Assembly: GCA_950022655.1 (NCBI GenBank)
Contig: OX465583.1
Location: forward strand, 16,081,298 to 16,145,297
DNA from: Alentia gelatinosa
Taxonomy: Eukaryota; Annelida; Polychaeta; Phyllodocida; Polynoidae
Direction: 5' to 3'
Length of the DNA: 64,000 bases
Below, piece by piece: positions 59,471 to 64,000 of the stretch. Below the pieces are notes generated by a model. It had not been told where the DNA came from and did not search any database. It worked only from the letters and a program-made list of their open reading frames with translations. A program made the position numbers and the translations under genes. Each line of letters starts with the position of its first letter. The stretch's first letter is position 1.

Positions 59471-60389
59471 GGGAGTTAACAGACAGGCGAGTCGCGTGTC
59501 CTGGGGTTGGGCAAACGCTGCCAGCACCAAACCGCGAGGGTTCGCCTTGCAAGTTCACAGTCGATTTCGATGTTTCTAAATGGCGTTGGTATGATTCAAA
59601 GTAGGATGCGTACATGTTGGCTTAATCACCGCCACTCAGTATAGAAAGTGGCCTGCGTAAAAAGGCATTATGCGTGATCTAGCATTAAAAGACCATGAGA
59701 AACACAAAGTAAAAGTTTTAGATTTTAAATGTAGATACACTGCTCCTGCAATCACTGGACAAAGATCTATATAAACTTCCTGATGTGGATTGTACTAGAT
59801 CCGAATTTAGAGCATTCATCGCGAAGCAAATTTGATTTTTTTACATGACGTAGTTTTGTTGTTGTTGTTTTTTTTGTAGTTTTTTTTACTGTGATTACAA
59901 CATATACCGTACTCAGCATTATCATTCAAACAAGTTTGAATTAATTGTAGAAGTGGTTATCTAAAAATAATAGATCAAATCAGAAAAAAACATAACATTG
60001 AAAAAGATAAATTACAATTGAGTATCTATATCTATGTTCTTTAATGTCGAACTCATCAGTTGCAAGAACAGTAAAGCCATCACATTTGATAGGAAGCTGT
60101 GATGTTTATTTTCAATGTTATGAATATAGGCCCTACCCAAATGTGATCTGCATCAATATAGTAAGTAAACAAATAACAAGGTGTTGTTGTTGTTATTATT
60201 GTTGTTGTTGTTATTGTTGTGGTTTTGAATAGAAATTATTAGAATCAGCCGAGGTGAGCGCGACAAATTGTGTTTGAAATAAAATGCCATCTGTTTTACT
60301 ATGATTCATGGCCATTATTTTTCTAAACAGATACAGATGTAATTCTTTAGACCATTAAAACTCTAACCATGCTGGGTTTTAGCAGGGCA
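59471..60389. other. Non-coding DNA upstream of MEX3
   Basis: GC-rich for the first 100 bp, then AT-rich with T runs (59863-59890) and a (GTT)n stretch at 60180-60225. No gene. Confidence 0.5.
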
Positions 60390-60600
60390 CTGTCTAAAAT
60401 ACCTCCAGTGTCAAGCTGCAAGCCTCATACGGCCCAGACTGAGCCGACCTGCACGGCCCGGCCTAGCGTTAGGCGAGACACCTAAAGGCCAACGCGGGAA
60501 ACTAGCGGCGATCCTCGTTCACCACAGCGTCCCATGCCGCTACGCCATCTGCCGGGAACGCACAGAACTAGGGACGGAGTGCCTCTTCCCGGTCTGTAAG
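60390..60600 (+). other. GC-rich stretch ending in a consensus splice donor
   Basis: This GC-rich island 1.2 kb upstream of MEX3 ends in CGGTCTGTAAGTATC (donor GTAAGT at 60595-60600). It could be a non-coding first exon of a divergent transcript. It includes the CTCF-like site at 60541. There is no open frame of note and no partner acceptor was identified. Confidence 0.2.
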
Positions 60601-60829
60601 TATCGTGTATCAGGAAGGGGACCAGTAATCCGGATTTAATGGTAACCACGAGAAATGACCGGTATTTTAAGACTTCCTTATAGTTCCATCGTGTTCGGAT
60701 GGAGATTGGTCGTATTCTTCTAATGGTTCTGTGCCCACTGTCTCAATCCGCTGCCCAACACAGGAAAGATCCTGTCCCTCTAAGAGTCTTCCTCACTCAG
60801 ATCTACCACAGCCTCAATCCATCGCATAC

Positions 60830-61095
60830 AAATTCCCCATTGAAAATGTGTAGGGACTCAGTAAATCCCTACTCTTTGTTTACAAGCTGTCAGATACCAC
60901 AAGACTTGTATATGGACTCAAATAGTGAAGTGCAAAAGAATAATTGATAGGCCTACACTTCAGTATGTCAATTCCTGGGTTTAATTTACTCGACAAGATG
61001 GATAACAAATACAACAAACTAAAGTTTTCTGGACAACCTATTACTACGCGTCAACCTCTTATTGTTTACTGTCATCTCTCCACAAAACCATCGAC
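60830..61095. mobile_element. Repeat family C, second copy
   Basis: Aligns by eye with 13584-13885 (CTGTCAGATACCACAAG, TTGTATATGGACTC, AATTCCTGGGTTTAATTTAC, GATGGATAACAAATACAAC). It has a GTAGGGA/TCCCTAC hairpin in the place of the left hairpin of the other copy. No intact open frame. Confidence 0.55.
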
Positions 61096-62599
61096 TATTG
61101 TCTGTATACACAATGGGTACTTGATCTTTCCTCTGGATATAAGTCTACCTTCTTATCATCTTCATGACTTTCCCAAAACCATTCCGGCGCGCTGGTGGTG
61201 ATGGCGATGGTGGTGGAGGGAGGAAAGATACATTGGGCTACCCCTGCCCCGCCCCAACCCCTTCCACCACAACTATGCCCACCACCGCCTCCCAACCTTT
61301 TCAGATCTCCAAACATTGGCCTGAGTCGGAAGAAGAGATACAAAGACCTTTCATTCAATCGACTTAAATCTTAATTGCTTGTGGTATGCCTGTTGTAGTC
61401 CATATACCGTATATGGACACCTAAAAACTAACTCTTACTTATATAGTTAGGCCTAACAGTAACATTGAAATTCAACGTTTAACGTTTTGCATCCTCTACA
61501 TTGTAAACCTACTTGCACAAGCCTCAATGTAGCCCAGATATACACTAATAACATAACATGGGGAATGTACTTATCTGCGTATCACACGAACATGATAAGC
61601 GACTATAGTACTAGTATAACCCCGCGTTAAAGGACAACTCTCTGTTCCGAGCGACAGTATCTCTGTAATAGGGCTGGGCCCTTACACAGGGTTAAATCAA
61701 ATATATAATAAAAGGAACCGTTCCGAAATGATGTGCTCTCGCACATGCGGGTCACGCTCAGATATGCTGTCTAGGTTAGAGAGGGGTTAGAGAGACATTT
61801 GATGTGCTGCAAACACTAGGCCTATCCCTTCAGTATCTACTTGTCAACTCAGCAACATTGGTAGGGTACAGAGGACCAGTATTAATTAGTGTCACATATA
61901 AGTGCCCAGCTGACTATGGCAAAGCTACTTTGAACAGTACCTCATTGACCCATTGGTGTTCAACATATTTTTACCCCTCAGAGACAGTAGTAGAAGTGAC
62001 TAGTTAGCTGGCTGCTAAGAGGGTTACAGTGAATGACCCACAGTCTGGATGTAACCAAACCCTTTGATGAATACACTCATGAATCAATTATGAACATACT
62101 ATTTTTTAGTCTATGTGATACACATCAACCGAAATCAAAACTCTATTAATGAGAACCGTTCCAAAGGAAAGCGACCCCCTTACACGAGATGCACCGTTAC
62201 ACTGGGAGGCCCTTTATCGGTGTTCTACTGTATTATTTGTCTTATGACCAGAAGTGCTGTCAGTTGGGATCAGAATAAGGTGAAGATAGTTTTTATTTAT
62301 AATTTGCTACCTACCTCTCAGAGATCGAGAAAAGATGGGAAACACATCTTTGTAGGCCATGACAAGGGCCTGAGAGTTTGTGGGGATTTCAAACAACTGT
62401 TCTTTTTGCGTGGATGAGGCTCAATTTACATTATTTGTTGCTGTACATATGTTTCATCTTTGTCTTATAAATTGATAATTGAGTATAGTGAACATGAAAA
62501 CGTAGATTCCCTTGGAAATGTGGAAAACTGTCAACTCTGATTTAAACCTTCAATGTTCCTATGCGCTGAGTTTTATGTGCGAGTTATGTAAACTTCCTC
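61096..62599. other. Non-coding DNA
   Basis: GGTGGTGATGG/CCACCACC patches face each other at 61192-61220 and 61264-61295. GGAACCGTTCC (61714) and GAACCGTTCC (62153), and CCCTTACAC words near each, suggest a decayed repeat; CGGTGTTCTACTGTA at 62218-62232 resembles a Tc1/mariner end. No transposase frame. Confidence 0.4.
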
Positions 62600-62800
62600 A
62601 AACCGTTCCCCAAGTCTCGGAGTGTCTGCGTCTCGTCTCGTCTCGCGAGAGACGCGCGTTATCAGCGGCTGACGTGACGTGACCCCGTGCACCAACTCGC
62701 GCGTGTGCATTCCACGGGACTGAGTTGAGGCGCTCAGAACGAGGCTAGCGCATGCGTAATGCAGCTCGACGTGGACGCTTCTCAGAACAGGACACTGCAT
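62600..62800. promoter_or_regulatory. CpG-rich promoter-like patch with TCTCGCGAGA and NRF1-like sites
   Basis: The perfect palindrome TCTCGCGAGA sits at 62641-62650 and an NRF1-like GCGCATGCGT at 62748-62757; TGACGTGACGTGAC lies between (about 62670-62683). CpG density is far above the flanks. TCTCGCGAGA is a known element of many TATA-less, often bidirectional, animal promoters. No exon is identifiable on either side. Confidence 0.45.
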
Positions 62801-64000
62801 CTCTCTCTACACAGTGTCAAATTCATACAAAGAACCTAATTTAGGCATGACGGTACTTAGCAGAGATGCAAGCCACTTATTTTATTCGGTTATCTATGTT
62901 TTAGGCCAAAACGTCGTGTCTGTAAAATTAACCAACTACAAAACTACAAAAAGTTATTGAAATATTTAGTTAGTTTGTACTGTAATTGTTCATTTTTCAT
63001 GTTTTTTACTATGAATATTGTTTAAGCCTACGTATTCTGATGTGAGTGTGTATGTGTGATAAGGTGTGTGTGTAGGTATATGAGTGTATGTGTGGAGGGT
63101 CGTAGTCGGTAAAGTTTTACAGAATGACATCAGCCTACCATTTGAACCTCGTAGAAATTTAATCTTACAATAAATCATATCTTGCGGAGATTTTCGTCAT
63201 GCCTCGGGAGATTAGCTCTTTTATCTGGTTGTATGAAAGATGCACATTTACAAGAAACAAAACTACGGGGGGTCACCAATAAAACAAGTCAGTTCACTGG
63301 CCTATTCTCAACGTGTGGTGGTAGACTTTGTGGATGCTAAGTGTGAAACAGGAACAAGTAGTTGAATAAATTAAATAGTTTTCTATTGAAATGTCATAAG
63401 CCTTTCATTTGATCCTCGTTATAACTACAAACGAATAGACATAAATAACCTATTGTGGAGATTTTCTTCTAGCTTTGTATAAGAGGTTGTTTTTTTTGTA
63501 AGTGTGGACAATGTTACGTGTACCTGCGCCAGCTTAAATCAGATTCAGGATCTTATGTCAATGAGTGTTTCCTGTTTGGGGTTATTTACACCCAGGTGTT
63601 TGTTAAAAATACTTAGGTTTGTGGTTTTTGTACACAGCCATAGTACGACTCTAGCCAAGGATAAAAAGGCAAGACTTTTGATAAGGCATCTTATTGAAAT
63701 AGTCAGGTGCTGTACTCCAGTTCCACAAAATGCTCATATTCAGAAAAAAAGGTAAGCAGATCCCGCACTGATCATATGAAATGAGATAACAGATCATATC
63801 CAATTCTACTGGCCTGTCTAACAAAACGGGGAAATTGACCCGGCAGCAAAGCTGGAGGTTTATAACTCCACCACCAGGGCAGTACAACAGTCCACGCTGC
63901 GGTGCAACACCATGACAGGTCCTTCTAAACACAAATTCACCAGTCAAAGTGGTCGCTTGAACCATGGCACTTCTTTTTATACTGAAAACGTTACGTAATA
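62801..64000. other. AT-rich DNA, nothing identified
   Basis: GTGTGT/TATGTG patch at 63045-63100. Two similar blocks, CATTTGAACCTCGT...AATCTTACAATAAAT (63137) and CATTTGATCCTCGT...AATAACCTATTGTGG (63405), suggest an old duplication, each followed by GGAGATTTTCGTC/GGAGATTTTCTTC. No gene. Confidence 0.45.

Noticed and set aside
62115..62417. A Tc1/mariner element
   Set aside because: Only a short end-like CGGTGTTCTACTGTA word and decayed CCCTTACAC words are seen. No matching second end and no transposase frame.

Overview
This window is eukaryotic, almost certainly from a metazoan and most likely a marine invertebrate. The one gene I can establish is a two-exon MEX3-family gene (two KH domains plus a C-terminal RING) on the minus strand at 57155-59214, with consensus splice sites. 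The rest is AT-rich intergenic DNA full of tandem repeats, short non-autonomous transposons and tRNA-derived SINEs, with no operons, bacterial signals or CRISPR. The SINE at 5531-5771 looks to me like those of molluscs and other lophotrochozoans; that placement is an inference.

Layout. 1-5.4 kb: AT-rich DNA with a duplicated CACGTGA/CCAAT module at the left edge, a cluster of CRE-like sites and two weak ORFs. 5.5-16.4 kb: a SINE, an inverted-repeat element with poly-C tracts, and many minisatellites with 12, 43, 54 and about 60 bp units. 16.8-28.3 kb: further minisatellites, several fold-back element families and a piggyBac-like MITE with TTAA ends. 29.4-34.2 kb: a 64-bp satellite of about 38 copies, then a 101-bp array split by a fold-back element. 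35.8-42.1 kb: a 97-bp repeat, an unusual 395-bp inverted-repeat element enclosing TTAGGG-like repeats, a MITE, a minus-strand SINE, and CA- and CT-rich DNA. 42.9-53.5 kb: a GC-rich domain with about 20 poly-C or poly-G runs and CpG-rich stretches that resemble promoters; one candidate first coding exon lies just beyond it. 54.4-59.5 kb: the MEX3 locus, read right to left as promoter (TATA, CRE), exon 1, a 233-bp intron, exon 2 and an AT-rich probable 3' UTR. 59.6-64 kb: mostly unremarkable DNA with a second CpG-rich promoter-like patch near 62.6-62.8 kb.

The most interesting item is a family of roughly 200-370 bp fold-back elements. Copies lie at 17656-18086, 25215-25517, 28013-28315, 33581-33949 and 40330-40536, with weaker ones at 1755-2015 and 43660-43905. 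They share a GGGGTAGGATAA end, an inverted copy of that end 130-210 bp inside, and in most copies a large hairpin with a CTCGGCTTCGCCTC-like apex. One copy interrupts a tandem repeat cleanly with no target-site duplication. This points to a Helentron-like (rolling-circle) non-autonomous element, although classification needs a database search. A similar hairpin apex recurs in other repeat families here.

Most long open frames in this window are by-products of tandem repeats whose unit length is a multiple of three; they are not annotated as genes.
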